From Ignavibacteriota bacterium (lineage in GTDB: Bacteria > Bacteroidota > Ignavibacteria > Ignavibacteriales > Melioribacteraceae), in contig PAAX01000018.1 in the NCBI GenBank assembly GCA_002698995.1, positions 1 through 64,000 on the forward strand: DNA of 64,000 bases. Direction: 5' to 3'. Positions 7,815 through 17,210 of this stretch are shown here, one piece after another. The position numbers were made by a program, and so were the translations under genes. Each line of letters starts with the position of its first letter. Position 1 is the stretch's first letter. The notes below the pieces were generated by a model. It was given only the letters and a program-made list of their open reading frames with translations. It searched no databases and was not told the DNA's origin.

Positions 7815-8044
7815 AAGTTTTCTCTTTTAAGATCATCATTAAAATCTAATTTATTATCTCTTATAAATGAGTCATCCCTTAATTTGCCAAATAAAGAGAA
7901 ATAGTTATCAGGCCATTTATTTTCAATGCTTTTCTTAATTTTAGTAGAAACCCATTTAGAAATTGATGAGTTCTCAGATTTTGCAGCAATTTCTATTTTA
8001 TTTAGTGTTTCTTTATCAATATATAATGATATCTGTGGCATCAT
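7811..8044 (-). CDS. vapB: Ribbon-helix-helix antitoxin, VapB-like
   Basis: A 77-residue protein beginning MMPQISLYIDKETLNKIE, a ribbon-helix-helix strand and first helix, with a C-terminal tail (GKLRDDSF...DLKRENF) suited to wrapping the toxin. The open frame extends further upstream to 8107, but the ATG at 8044 is chosen because AGAGG lies 5 nt before it and the RHH strand begins right there. A promoter and two copies of CAAGTATA lie just upstream, consistent with autoregulation by the antitoxin or the complex. Confidence 0.85.
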   Translation of the reverse strand: MMPQISLYIDKETLNKIEIAAKSENSSISKWVSTKIKKSIENKWPDNYFSLFGKLRDDSFIRDNKLDFNDDLKRENF

Positions 8045-8079
8045 TGTACCTCTTTTTTCGAAAATTAATAATTTCCAAG

Positions 8080-8107
8080 TATATAGACAAGTATAAAAAC
8101 AATCCAA
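8080..8107 (-). promoter_or_regulatory. Promoter and candidate operator of the vapBC-like pair
   Basis: On the minus strand TTGGAT (8107-8102) is followed after 16 nt by TATATA (8085-8080). Two direct copies of CAAGTATA (plus strand 8076-8083 and 8088-8095), 12 bp apart from start to start, overlap the -10 element. Tandem short repeats at this place are the usual binding pattern of ribbon-helix-helix antitoxins. The operator role is inferred. Confidence 0.5.
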
Positions 8108-8189
8108 ATAAAATTGTGCTTAGCTGAGATTTTTTCTCAATGAATGTTAATCCAATAATTAAATGAGTTCTATTACTAATTTTCATTTC

Positions 8190-8218
8190 TTGATTACATT
8201 TTTTCAAATATCTATATT
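8190..8218 (+). promoter_or_regulatory. Promoter of the M16 peptidase gene
   Basis: TTGATT (8190-8195), a 17-nt spacer and TATATT (8213-8218) lie 37 nt before the TTG start codon. The segment AAATATCTATATTGA closely resembles the rpsL promoter of this window. Confidence 0.6.
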
Positions 8219-8254
8219 GAATGGTTAATTTAAAAATTAGAAAGCAGTTTTGTA

Positions 8255-9505
8255 TTGAATAGAATAGAAATTACAGAGTTATCGAACGGAATTAGAATTG
8301 TCTCCGAAAATATTCCTTATGTTAAATCCTTTTCACTTGGATTTTGGTTTGATGTAGGCTCAAGAGATGAAATTCAAAAGAACAATGGCATAAGTCATTT
8401 TTTAGAACATATGTTCTTCAAAGGAACAGAGAAAAGAAGTGCTAAAAGACTTTCCGATGATATTGAATCATTAGGTGGTTACTTAAATGCGTTTACTTCT
8501 AAAGAGCAGACTTGCTTTTACGGTAGAGGATTGGAACCACATTTAGAGAAAACATTTTCAGTTTTGTCTGATATGATTCAAAACTCAGTCTTTAAGGAAA
8601 ATGAAGTGAAAAAAGAAGCACAAGTAGTAATTGATGAATTGTATGATATTGAAGATTCACCTGAAGAATTAATATTCGATAAATTTGAGACTAGCATTTT
8701 CAGCGGCAATTCATTGTCTTACCCAATTATTGGAACTGAAAAGAATCTACAGAACTTTAAAAGAAATGATTTGATTGAATTTGTTAAATCTAATTATGGG
8801 TTTAACAATTTTTATATTGTTGCATCCGGCGCAATTGATCATAAAAAATTACTTAAGCTGGCTGATAAATATATAACCAAAGATTTGGGCATCACTAAAA
8901 AGAAAAGAGATACTTTCAAAAAAGAAACAATCAAAAACAGTTTTGTCTATAAAGAAATTCAGCAGGCTCATTTAATTATGGGAAGAACTACATACGGGTA
9001 CAACAGCAAGAGAAGAACAGAGTTAAGTGTGCTTGGTCAAATTCTTGGTGAAGGAAGTTCATCCCGGTTGTTTCAATCAGTTAGAGAAAGAAACGGAATT
9101 GCTTACCAGATTAATTCATTCTTAAATTCTTTTTATGATGTTTCTACATTCGGTATTTATTATTCAACTAATGATAAGAATGTTGAGAAGGCTCAGAATC
9201 TAATTCTAAATGAATTGACTAAATTAAAAAATAAGAAAGTATCAGACAGAGAATTAAAAAGAGCAAAAGAATATTTGAAAGGTTCAATATTAATGAGTCT
9301 TGAAAGTACAACAAACAGAATGTTGAGAATTGCTCAATCGTACATTTATTTCAATAAAATTAAATCAGTAGAAGAAACTATAGAAGAAATAAATTCTGTT
9401 ACTAAAGAAAAGATTTTAGAATTATCAAATGAACTTTTTGATGAATCAAAATTTTCTAAATCAATTATAAGTTCAAAAAATTTGCTGCTGCATAGTGCGG
9501 CTTAA
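8255..9505 (+). CDS. M16-family zinc metallopeptidase (processing-peptidase type)
   Basis: The 416-residue protein has the inverted zinc motif HFLEH (48-52) and the third ligand Glu128 in EAQVVIDELYD, 76 residues further on, as is usual in the family. The C-terminal half carries the R-E-R-N-G-I-A-Y block of the second M16 domain. It probably degrades peptides or processes exported proteins; no signal peptide is visible. The TTG at 8255 is the only plausible start, because an in-frame stop lies at 8231. nuoG follows after 15 nt. Confidence 0.9.
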   Translation: MNRIEITELSNGIRIVSENIPYVKSFSLGFWFDVGSRDEIQKNNGISHFLEHMFFKGTEKRSAKRLSDDIESLGGYLNAFTSKEQTCFYGRGLEPHLEKTFSVLSDMIQNSVFKENEVKKEAQVVIDELYDIEDSPEELIFDKFETSIFSGNSLSYPIIGTEKNLQNFKRNDLIEFVKSNYGFNNFYIVASGAIDHKKLLKLADKYITKDLGITKKKRDTFKKETIKNSFVYKEIQQAHLIMGRTTYGYNSKRRTELSVLGQILGEGSSSRLFQSVRERNGIAYQINSFLNSFYDVSTFGIYYSTNDKNVEKAQNLILNELTKLKNKKVSDRELKRAKEYLKGSILMSLESTTNRMLRIAQSYIYFNKIKSVEETIEEINSVTKEKILELSNELFDESKFSKSIISSKNLLLHSAA

Positions 9506-9520
9506 GTTTTAAGGATATAT

Positions 9521-11194
9521 ATGCCAAAGATTACCATTGACGGAAAAGATTTTGAATTTAAACAGGGACAGACAATTATAGAAGCGGCAAAGGATGCTGG
9601 AATAGATATTCCTCATTTCTGCTGGCATCCAAAATTATCTATTTCAGGTAACTGCAGAGTTTGTCTTGTTGAAGTTGAAAAAATGCCTAAGCTGGTTATT
9701 GCATGTTCAACATTAGCAGCAGATGGAATGGTAGTTAATACTCAATCTGAAAAAACTTTAGATGCCCGTCATGCTGTAATGGAATTTATTTTAATTAATC
9801 ATCCTTTGGACTGTCCAATTTGTGATGAAGCGGGTGAATGTAAATTGCAGGATTATGCTTTCCAGCATTCTGTTGGTGAAAGTAGATTTGTTGAAGAAAA
9901 AGGACATAAAGATAAAAGAGTTGAACTTGGTCCTAGAATTATGTTCGATGGTGAAAGATGTATTTCTTGTTCAAGATGTATTAGGTTTTCTGATGAGATT
10001 GCTAAAGAGAATCAGCTTACTTTTATCCGAAGAGGAGATAGAGTTACAATTACCACTTTTCCTGGTGAATCATTTGATAATCCATACACATTAAACACGG
10101 TTGATATTTGTCCTGTTGGTGCTTTAACGAGCAAAGATTTTAGATTCAAATCCAGAGTATGGGATATGTCCCATACTAAATCAATCTGTGTCGGTTGTTC
10201 AAGAGGATGCAATATTGAAATAGGTGTTAGAAATAATGAAATATTAAGACTTGTTCCTAGAGATAACGAAGAAGTTAATCAATCTTGGATGTGTGATTTT
10301 GGCAGACTAAATACATTCAAACATGTAAACTCTGATACAAGAATTGAAGGTGCTTATATAAATAAAGATGGTTCGGTTCAAAAAGTAAGCTGGGAAGAAG
10401 CTTCTAAAGAAGCTTATTTCAGAATGAAATCTTTCAAGAACTCAGAACTTGCATTTATCGCTTCTGCAAAAGCAACTTTGGAAGATAATTATGCTTTTCT
10501 TCAATTAGCAAAAAGTTTTGGTGTTCAGAATATAAGTTACATTAATCATATCAATCCTAATGATAGAGATGAAATTTTAATAAGAGAAGATAAAACTCCA
10601 AACTCACTTGGAGTTGATTTGATTTTAGGAAAAAGCCGATCATCAATTAAAGAAATTGTTGATGGAATTAAATCGAAAAAGATAAAAGGGATATTTATAA
10701 TTGAAGATGATTTGGTTTCAGCCGATGAATCCTTAAAAGAGGCAATAAGTAAATTGGATTTATTGATTTCTACAGCAACAAATAAATCTCAAACAACTGA
10801 AAATGCTGATATAGTTTTTGGTGCTTCAACTTATGCAGAAAAAAATGGAACCTTTGTTAATTTTAAGGGAAGAGTTCAAAGAATAAGACCTGCTGTTGCC
10901 ACAGAAAATATGGAAAGATCTTTAGATCAGATGGCAATGAGCAGACTGGATAAATTCGGTACTAAATTTGACAGATGGGCAAAGGGGAAAAAATATGATG
11001 CAAAACCAAGCTGGCAGATTATCTCCGAAATTTCGGAATATGGCAACAGTAAATTAAAATTTAATATGGCAGAAGAAATTTTTGATGAGATTGCTAATAA
11101 AGTTCCCGAGTTTAAAGGGTTGGATTATGATGTTATCGGTGAATTAGGATTTCAACTAGAAAAGTTAAATGAAAAATCCAAAGCAACGGCTTAA
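9521..11194 (+). CDS. nuoG: NADH-quinone oxidoreductase subunit G
   Basis: The iron-sulfur subunit of the complex I peripheral arm. The order of ligands is visible: 2Fe-2S Cys34/45/48/62; the His-Cys cluster His94, Cys98, Cys101, Cys107; 4Fe-4S Cys147/150/153/197; and a further Cys223/226/230/258 set matching the N7 position. A shortened molybdopterin-oxidoreductase-like domain follows. At 557 residues it is far shorter than the E. coli protein (about 900). TAAGGA precedes the ATG. It is followed directly by nuoH and nuoI. Confidence 0.95.
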   Translation: MPKITIDGKDFEFKQGQTIIEAAKDAGIDIPHFCWHPKLSISGNCRVCLVEVEKMPKLVIACSTLAADGMVVNTQSEKTLDARHAVMEFILINHPLDCPICDEAGECKLQDYAFQHSVGESRFVEEKGHKDKRVELGPRIMFDGERCISCSRCIRFSDEIAKENQLTFIRRGDRVTITTFPGESFDNPYTLNTVDICPVGALTSKDFRFKSRVWDMSHTKSICVGCSRGCNIEIGVRNNEILRLVPRDNEEVNQSWMCDFGRLNTFKHVNSDTRIEGAYINKDGSVQKVSWEEASKEAYFRMKSFKNSELAFIASAKATLEDNYAFLQLAKSFGVQNISYINHINPNDRDEILIREDKTPNSLGVDLILGKSRSSIKEIVDGIKSKKIKGIFIIEDDLVSADESLKEAISKLDLLISTATNKSQTTENADIVFGASTYAEKNGTFVNFKGRVQRIRPAVATENMERSLDQMAMSRLDKFGTKFDRWAKGKKYDAKPSWQIISEISEYGNSKLKFNMAEEIFDEIANKVPEFKGLDYDVIGELGFQLEKLNEKSKATA

Positions 11195-11203
11195 TTGGAG
11201 ATA

Positions 11204-12277
11204 ATGAATATAATGGGTTTTTTACAATTTATTTGGGATGGTATTTGGGCAGTTTTAAGTCTGGGCAATTTTGCATTGATAAAAATTCTCCTTATTGCAA
11301 ATATCATTCTTATTACAGTTTCTTATTTAGTTTATTTTGAAAGAAAAATAAGTGCATGGACTCAAAATAGAATTGGACCAAACAGAGTTGGCTGGCGCGG
11401 TGCTCTACAGCCTTTTGCAGACGTGTTCAAACTTTTATTAAAGGAAGATATTGTTCCCGAAAAAGCAAATAAACCTCTACATACGTTAGCCCCTTTTATT
11501 GCTTTATTTGTGGCATTTTCTACTTATGCAGTTTTGCCAATTGGACCTGCAATTCAGATTGGCGAAGAAACTGTTAATTTAGTTGTTGCCGATATAAACA
11601 TGGGAATTCTATACGTTCTTGCATTAACTTCAATTGGTGTTTATGCAATAACTTTTGCCGGTTATTCTTCCGGAAGCAAATATTCTTTATTAGGGGGAAT
11701 CCGTTCTTCTGCTCAAATGATTTCTTATGAAGTATCAATGGGATTTTCGATTGCCGGAGTGGTGATGATGGCAGAATCTTTAAGTCCTATTAAAATTGTT
11801 GAATCTCAATCCGGTTTATTGTGGAATGCATTAATTCAGCCAATTGGATTTATAACTTTCGTAGTTGCAGCTTTTGCAGAAACAAATAGATTACCATTCG
11901 ATTTACCTGAAGCTGAACCTGAACTGGTAGGAGGTTTTCATACTGAATATTCCAGTATGAAGTTTGCGGGATTTTTCTTAGCTGAATACGCTAATATGAT
12001 TATTGCTAGTGCAATGATTATAACTCTTTATCTCGGCGGCTGGCAGATACCTTATATTGAAACTTTAAATCTTGGTACAACAGTTACAACTATATTACAG
12101 ATTTCTGCTTTTATGGTTAAAATGGGAGCTCTATTGTTTTTCTTTATTTGGGTTAGATGGTCGATTCCAAGATTCAGATATGACCAATTAATGTCTTTAG
12201 GCTGGAAAGTTATGTTCCCGTTATCATTATTAAATGTAGTTTATGTTGCAGTTATTATAATGCTGTTCAATGTGTAA
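11204..12277 (+). CDS. nuoH: NADH-quinone oxidoreductase subunit H
   Basis: The membrane subunit at the junction of the peripheral and membrane arms, which helps form the quinone site. Motifs include ERKISAWTQNRIGPNRVG and FAETNRLPFDLPEAEPELVG, and about eight hydrophobic segments are seen. The start is uncertain: TTG 11195, ATG 11204 and ATG 11213 are all in frame behind a GGAG at 11197-11200. ATG 11204 is a compromise. It follows nuoG with almost no gap. Confidence 0.95.
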   Translation: MNIMGFLQFIWDGIWAVLSLGNFALIKILLIANIILITVSYLVYFERKISAWTQNRIGPNRVGWRGALQPFADVFKLLLKEDIVPEKANKPLHTLAPFIALFVAFSTYAVLPIGPAIQIGEETVNLVVADINMGILYVLALTSIGVYAITFAGYSSGSKYSLLGGIRSSAQMISYEVSMGFSIAGVVMMAESLSPIKIVESQSGLLWNALIQPIGFITFVVAAFAETNRLPFDLPEAEPELVGGFHTEYSSMKFAGFFLAEYANMIIASAMIITLYLGGWQIPYIETLNLGTTVTTILQISAFMVKMGALLFFFIWVRWSIPRFRYDQLMSLGWKVMFPLSLLNVVYVAVIIMLFNV

Positions 12278-12290
12278 AGGTTAGAAGATT

Positions 12291-12785
12291 ATGGCTGTTA
12301 AGAAACGAGCAAAAGATTTAAATATATTAGAAAAGTTATACATTCCTGAAATTGTTAAAGGTATGACCTTAACTTTAAAGAACATGTTCAGACCTCGCGT
12401 TACTATGGAATATCCTGAACAGAAATTTGAACCACCAGCATCATATAGAGGAAGACCTGTTTTAGTGCAAGAACAAGATGCCGGTGAAAGATGTGTTGCC
12501 TGCGGATTGTGCTCTAGAGTCTGCCCGGCTTTAGCTATTGAAGTTCAGGCAAATGAAACCGACAGAGAAAAAGAACGTTTCCCGGAAAAATTTGAAATTA
12601 ATATGTTAAGATGTATCTTCTGCGGCTTCTGTGAAGAAGTTTGTCCGGAAGAAGCAATTGTAATGAGTAAAGATTACGAATTGGTTTACACGAATAGAGA
12701 AGATGCAATTTACGGTAAAGATAAACTTCTTGTTCCTGTTGAGCAATTACAAGATAGAATAGATTATCTGCGAAACTTTAAGTAG
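12291..12785 (+). CDS. nuoI: NADH-quinone oxidoreductase subunit I
   Basis: The 164-residue 8Fe ferredoxin-like subunit that passes electrons to the quinone-proximal cluster. Two CxxCxxCxxxCP motifs are seen, Cys68/71/74/78 and Cys108/111/114/118. It ends the nuoGHI run; the other nuo genes are not in the window. The next gene, a T9SS cargo, begins 41 nt later and is functionally unrelated. Confidence 0.96.
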   Translation: MAVKKRAKDLNILEKLYIPEIVKGMTLTLKNMFRPRVTMEYPEQKFEPPASYRGRPVLVQEQDAGERCVACGLCSRVCPALAIEVQANETDREKERFPEKFEINMLRCIFCGFCEEVCPEEAIVMSKDYELVYTNREDAIYGKDKLLVPVEQLQDRIDYLRNFK

Positions 12786-12826
12786 AACAAATTTTATAAA
12801 GTAGGTAGATTTAGATTTGCTCAACT

Positions 12827-14416
12827 ATGTTGATTAAAAAACACTTAATATTATTCTTCATTTTTATTTACCCTTTAATTGGGCAGTCAATTAATCCATT
12901 TATTAAAATTGACTTTCCGCATTATACAGGGCAGAATCAAAGATTTCAATCCTCTCTAATACTCAATCAACCTGAATTTGATTTTACGCATTTAAAAATT
13001 AAAATTACATCGGATAAGAATTTTGTAATAAATAATGCGTCATTAAAAAGACATGCTGAAGTAATACCCCTCATTATAGATAGAGTAAGCAGAACTGAAA
13101 AAGTAATTTTAATCAATTATGAAAAGGGAAGTGAACTTTTAGCGTCTCAGGTTATGCTTAATCTTATTTGTGATATAGAAGGAACATATAAATTTAATTT
13201 TGATGTTGAATACTTCTATAATAACGAAGAAATATTTAATTGGAGTTCCGATGATTTTAATAACTCTAAACAGAAAGAAAACCAGGTAGAAGTTCTAGGA
13301 AACAGTAAAAACTATTCCGCAAAATTTAATAAAGGATTTAATTTCTCATTTAAGGATATTTTTAATGGAAAAGTAAATCTGTTTCAGTTTTGGTTTAAAT
13401 TGGATAGTATAAAAGCTGCCATCTTTAATTTGATTAACAATTACGGTGATACACTCCTCAGCATAAATTCAAACAAACTACAGTTTTTAGAAATTCTAAA
13501 AGCTGATAATCAAATTGATTTTAGTCAATCATTTATATCAATAAATTCATGGTATAAAATTTCGTTTGTTATAGATAATGCAAACAGAAAATTGTTAATA
13601 TTCTTGAACGATAAATTATTTTCTACAGTTGAGAATATTGATAATAGTTTTATTGCCGAGAACAGCATAAAGTTGATTTCTAATAATTCAATAACTATTG
13701 ATGAAATTACATTTGGAAAAGCTGAATTACAATCGTTTGAATACAACGACTTTAATTCAATTGAATCATATCCGATAAAGCAATTTAGTTTTAATGAAAA
13801 TAGTACCGTTCAGTTAAAGTTTTCAAACAGTTCCTTCAAATATGTAAAGAACGGATTGACTTTGAATGACGTTAATATTGATCTTCAAGTAAATAGATTC
13901 GATACTTACATTGAACTAACTTGGGAAAAAAGCAGATTTAAAGATGCGTCATATTTCATGGTAGAAAAATCTTTTAACGGAACCAACTTTATCGAACTTT
14001 CTAAAGTTTTGGTAATGGATGATAAGAATAATTACAATTATGTAGATTATCTATCAAAAGAGAATGATATTTCTTATTATAGAATATTACAGGTAAATAA
14101 AGACAGCTCCGAAGTATTTTCGAACAATATTAAAATCGGTACCGGCTTAACAAACGTATTTGATCTAAAGCCGAATTACCCAAATCCATTTAATCCGGTT
14201 ACACAAATAAGTGTAGAAATGTATGAATCTTCAGAAGTTGAAATAGCTGTTTTTGATGTGGTTGGAAAACGAATAGTAACTTTATTTGAAGGTACCCTTT
14301 CACAAGGTATATATAATTTTCAATTTGACGGATCAAATTTTCCGTCAGGTTTATATTTCTGCGAAGTAAAAACTCCGCTAGGTAATCAAGTTCAAAAAAT
14401 GCTTTTAGCAAAATGA
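12827..14416 (+). CDS. T9SS-sorted exported protein with LamG-like and FN3-like domains
   Basis: The 529-residue protein starts with a signal peptide (IKKHLILFFIFIYPLIG, about 3-19). Residues 155-300 look like a concanavalin/LamG jelly-roll, with strands around NLFQFWFKLD, WYKISFVID and ITIDEITFG. A fibronectin-III-like segment follows at about 350-440. The last 85 residues form a T9SS type A sorting domain with NYPNPFNPVTQIS, the VFDVVGKRI strand, GLYFCEV and a terminal KMLLAK. It is probably a surface or secreted binding protein; its ligand is unknown. Confidence 0.85.
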   Translation: MLIKKHLILFFIFIYPLIGQSINPFIKIDFPHYTGQNQRFQSSLILNQPEFDFTHLKIKITSDKNFVINNASLKRHAEVIPLIIDRVSRTEKVILINYEKGSELLASQVMLNLICDIEGTYKFNFDVEYFYNNEEIFNWSSDDFNNSKQKENQVEVLGNSKNYSAKFNKGFNFSFKDIFNGKVNLFQFWFKLDSIKAAIFNLINNYGDTLLSINSNKLQFLEILKADNQIDFSQSFISINSWYKISFVIDNANRKLLIFLNDKLFSTVENIDNSFIAENSIKLISNNSITIDEITFGKAELQSFEYNDFNSIESYPIKQFSFNENSTVQLKFSNSSFKYVKNGLTLNDVNIDLQVNRFDTYIELTWEKSRFKDASYFMVEKSFNGTNFIELSKVLVMDDKNNYNYVDYLSKENDISYYRILQVNKDSSEVFSNNIKIGTGLTNVFDLKPNYPNPFNPVTQISVEMYESSEVEIAVFDVVGKRIVTLFEGTLSQGIYNFQFDGSNFPSGLYFCEVKTPLGNQVQKMLLAK

Positions 14417-14468
14417 TTAATTTTACTTTTACTCTTATTTTATAAAATAATAGGATGCGATATCTATA

Positions 14469-14939
14469 ATGGCTGATTTAGAAGAAAAAATTGTTAATAA
14501 ATATCTTAATGAAATAGATCTTAAACTTACCGAATGGATGGCTAAATACGGACTAAAAATTTTAAGAATTGGACTTGGAGTAGTATTCTTTTGGTTTGGT
14601 GTCCTCAAATTTTTTCCGGGTTTAAGTCCGGCAGAAAACTTGGTAAGAAATACTATCTATTTCATACATCCCGATTTATTCATCCCGGTTTTAGCATTGT
14701 GGGAATCTATAATTGGAATCGGACTAATTACAGGGAAATATATGAGATTTACTCTGTTGTTATTGTTCCTTCAAATGCCGGGAACTGCAATGCCGATTTT
14801 TATTTTACCGGATGTTGTTTGGACAGCATTTCCTTACGGTTTAACTCTTGAAGGACAGTATATTATTAAAAATATTGTTCTAATTAGTGCCGGATTAGTT
14901 CTTGGTGCTACAGTAAGAGGAGCAAAAATTAAACAATAG
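14469..14939 (+). CDS. DoxX-like integral membrane protein
   Basis: The 156-residue protein has four predicted membrane helices (about 28-48, 68-90, 94-114 and 128-148). The first holds [19 protein letters not shown], characteristic of the DoxX/DoxD-like superfamily, and the third pair holds [12 protein letters not shown]. The family is named from a thiosulfate:quinone oxidoreductase subunit, but most members have no proven role. The gene stands alone with a 52-nt AT-rich leader. Confidence 0.75.
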   Translation: MADLEEKIVNKYLNEIDLKLTEWMAKYGLKILRIGLGVVFFWFGVLKFFPGLSPAENLVRNTIYFIHPDLFIPVLALWESIIGIGLITGKYMRFTLLLLFLQMPGTAMPIFILPDVVWTAFPYGLTLEGQYIIKNIVLISAGLVLGATVRGAKIKQ

Positions 14940-15062
14940 AGTCTATCTATAATTGTTATAGCTAAATCATTCTTTTTGATGAATTAAAATTATAATATAA
15001 ATATTGATAATTCATTAAAAAAATCGATATTTTGTTAAATCAATTAACAAGATATTAGAGTT

Positions 15063-16601
15063 ATGCTATCAAAAGTTTTATCGAGTGCAACTTTTGGCAT
15101 TGACGCCTATATTGTTGAAGTTGAAACTCACTGTGAAAAACAGATTCCCGGCTTTACAATTGTTGGTCTGCCCGATAACGCAGTTAAAGAAAGTAGAGAA
15201 AGAGTTACTGCAGCAATAAAAAATTCCGAATTGGAATTTCCGCTTAAAAAAATAACCGTCAATTTAGCTCCGGCAGATATTAAAAAAGAGGGGAGTTCAT
15301 TCGATCTTCCTTTAGCAATTGGAATATTGTCTTCAATTGGTAAAGTTAAAGAGGATAATCTGAATGAAATAGTATTTTTAGGTGAACTCTCTTTAGACGG
15401 ATCTTTAAGAGGAATTAAAGGAGCTTTATCTATTGCGGTAGAATGCAGAAAAAATGGAATTAAAAAGATTATTCTTCCAAAAGAATCCTCTAATGAAGCT
15501 TCAATAGTTGATGGGATTGAAGTCTATGGCTTTGAAAACTTAAACGATGTAGTAGATTTCATAAATGGAGAAAAACATTTTAAACCGGTTACTTCCGATT
15601 TGAATTTAATTTTCTCAGAAGTAAATCAATATCACTTAGATTTTTCCGATGTAAAAGGGCAGGAAAATGTGAAACGAGCATTGGAAATTGCTGCAGCCGG
15701 CGGGCACAATATTATTATGATTGGACCTCCGGGTTCGGGAAAAACTATGCTTGCAAAAAGACTTCCCACAATTCTTCCTCCTTTATCATTTAATGAAGCT
15801 TTAGAGACGACAAAAATACATTCAGTTGCGGGAATTTTATCAAAGTCAAAAGCATTAATAACTGAACGACCTTTTAGAAGTCCACATCATACGGTTTCGG
15901 ATGCTGCATTAATTGGGGGAGGATCTTTTCCAAGACCAGGTGAAGTTTCATTTGCTCATCACGGAGTTCTGTTTCTTGATGAATTACCGGAGTTTAAGAA
16001 AAATGTGTTAGAAGTAATGCGTCAACCTTTAGAAGATTCCAAAGTTTCTATAAGCAGATCAAAAATGTCATTGGAGTTTCCGGCTAACTTTATGCTGGCA
16101 GCGGCTATGAATCCTTGTCCCTGCGGATTTTATACTGACCCGAATAAGGAATGTACTTGCAACACTGCAATGATTCAAAGGTATATGTCAAAAATATCCG
16201 GACCGTTACTAGATAGAATTGATATTCAAATTGAAGTTGCTGCGGTTAAGTACAGTGAATTATCATCAAAGGAAAAAGGAGAAAAATCCGTTGATGTTAG
16301 AAGAAGAGTTATCAAAGCAAGACAAATTCAGACCGAGAGATTTTCTGATAATATATTCATAAACAACAATGCGGATATGGGTTCAAAGGAAGTAAGACAG
16401 TATTGTAAACTAGATAATGCAGGTTCGGAATTATTAAAAATGGCTATGACGAAATTAGGTCTTTCCGCAAGAGCCTATGATAGAATATTAAAAGTGAGCA
16501 GAACAATTGCTGATCTTGAAAACTCAGAAAGAATTTTACCACAGCATGTAAGTGAAGCGATTCAATATCGTAGTTTAGATAGAGAATTGTGGAATCATTG
16601 A
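15063..16601 (+). CDS. comM: ComM/YifB-family Mg-chelatase-like AAA ATPase
   Basis: The 512-residue protein has the ComM architecture: an N-terminal Lon-protease-like ChlI domain (about 1-170, starting LSKVLSSATFGIDA), an AAA+ core with Walker A GPPGSGKTM and Walker B VLFLDELPEF, a Cys cluster NPCPCGF..CTC, and a C-terminal Mg-chelatase C domain. In naturally transforming bacteria ComM is a hexameric helicase that promotes branch migration during DNA integration. No other competence genes are in the window. A strong hairpin follows the stop. Confidence 0.92.
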   Translation: MLSKVLSSATFGIDAYIVEVETHCEKQIPGFTIVGLPDNAVKESRERVTAAIKNSELEFPLKKITVNLAPADIKKEGSSFDLPLAIGILSSIGKVKEDNLNEIVFLGELSLDGSLRGIKGALSIAVECRKNGIKKIILPKESSNEASIVDGIEVYGFENLNDVVDFINGEKHFKPVTSDLNLIFSEVNQYHLDFSDVKGQENVKRALEIAAAGGHNIIMIGPPGSGKTMLAKRLPTILPPLSFNEALETTKIHSVAGILSKSKALITERPFRSPHHTVSDAALIGGGSFPRPGEVSFAHHGVLFLDELPEFKKNVLEVMRQPLEDSKVSISRSKMSLEFPANFMLAAAMNPCPCGFYTDPNKECTCNTAMIQRYMSKISGPLLDRIDIQIEVAAVKYSELSSKEKGEKSVDVRRRVIKARQIQTERFSDNIFINNNADMGSKEVRQYCKLDNAGSELLKMAMTKLGLSARAYDRILKVSRTIADLENSERILPQHVSEAIQYRSLDRELWNH

Positions 16602-16604
16602 GGA

Positions 16605-16640
16605 AACAAACCAAGTTCTTCAAAAAGAATTTGGTTTGTT
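16605..16640 (+). terminator. Terminator of the comM-like gene
   Basis: Arms 16605-16620 and 16625-16640 form a 16-bp stem (one G-U pair) around a CAAA loop, starting 3 nt after the stop codon. The right arm ends TTTGGTTTGTT. The poly-T tail is weak, so efficiency is uncertain. Confidence 0.65.
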
Positions 16641-16692
16641 ATACTTAACATTAATATCAAGACAAATCGAAAAAATCCTATAAAACAAAAAC

Positions 16693-16721
16693 TTGCATAT
16701 TTTGAAAAATCATTCTATATT
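16693..16721 (+). promoter_or_regulatory. Promoter of the tRNA-rpmG-secE cluster
   Basis: TTGCAT (16693-16698), a 17-nt spacer and TATATT (16716-16721), which continues to TATATTTG. This fits both a sigma-70 pattern and the Bacteroidota TTG-N20-TAnnTTTG consensus. The tRNA-Tyr gene begins 33 nt after the -10 element. Confidence 0.65.
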
Positions 16722-16754
16722 TGAGGCTCGTTTGGAAACAAACATGTTCTTTTG

Positions 16755-16838
16755 GGGCGGACGCCGGAGTTGGAGAGCCGGGGCGGACTGTAAATCCGTT
16801 GGCGGAAGCCTTTGGGGGTTCGAATCCCTCGCCGCCCA
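16755..16838 (+). tRNA. tRNA-Tyr (GTA)
   Basis: An 84-nt class II tRNA with a long variable arm. The anticodon is in CTGTAAA. The acceptor GGGCGG pairs with CCGCCC (position 7-66 is an A-G mismatch), and the T loop is TTCGAAT. CCA is not encoded. It is the first gene of a Tyr-Gly-Thr run. Confidence 0.93.
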
Positions 16839-16970
16839 CATATTGAAACTTGATGAAGGAGATGAGAATCCCGTTCAATTCGCACTTCGTTAAGTTTTTC
16901 TCAAAATTAAATATTCCTTTTTTGTTTACTGTTTTATTAAACAGTAGTTCTTTTATTATTGTGTTTATAA

Positions 16971-17044
16971 GCGGGAGTAACTCAGTTGGCTAGAGTCACA
17001 GCCTTCCAAGCTGTTGGTCGCGGGTTCGAGTCCCGTCTCCCGCT
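16971..17044 (+). tRNA. tRNA-Gly (TCC)
   Basis: A 74-nt cloverleaf with acceptor GCGGGAG/CTCCCGC, anticodon loop CTTCCAA and T loop TTCGAGT. The discriminator base is T, as is normal for bacterial tRNA-Gly. CCA is not encoded. Confidence 0.95.
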
Positions 17045-17052
17045 CTAGAATT

Positions 17053-17125
17053 GCTGATGTAGCTCAGTTGGTAGAGCACATCCTTGGTAAGGATGAGGTC
17101 ACCGGTTCAATCCCGGTCATCAGCT
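17053..17125 (+). tRNA. tRNA-Thr (GGT)
   Basis: A 73-nt cloverleaf with acceptor GCTGATG/CATCAGC, anticodon stem CATCC/GGATG with loop TTGGTAA, and T arm CCGGTTCAATCCCGG. It lies 8 nt after tRNA-Gly, so it comes from the same transcript. CCA is not encoded. Confidence 0.95.
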
Positions 17126-17210
17126 CTACATTATTGATCTTATTTTGAAACGTGGCGTTAAGCCATATTTTTTTGTCATAATTTTGACGATTTGTTTGGA
17201 GATTAGCTTT

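Noticed and set aside
8045-8107. N-terminal extension of the antitoxin
   Set aside because: It would place the promoter and ribosome binding site inside the gene; ATG 8044 fits the RHH fold.
8016-8207. 63-codon minus-strand frame overlapping the antitoxin start
   Set aside because: It overlaps the vapB start and promoter in another frame and also covers the M16 promoter.
14435-14450. Perfect 16-bp AT-only palindrome after the T9SS gene
   Set aside because: It is made only of A and T with a weak stem; it is as likely by chance as a terminator.
16678-16893. Frames on both strands across tRNA-Tyr
   Set aside because: They are translated tRNA sequence; the cloverleaf is clear.
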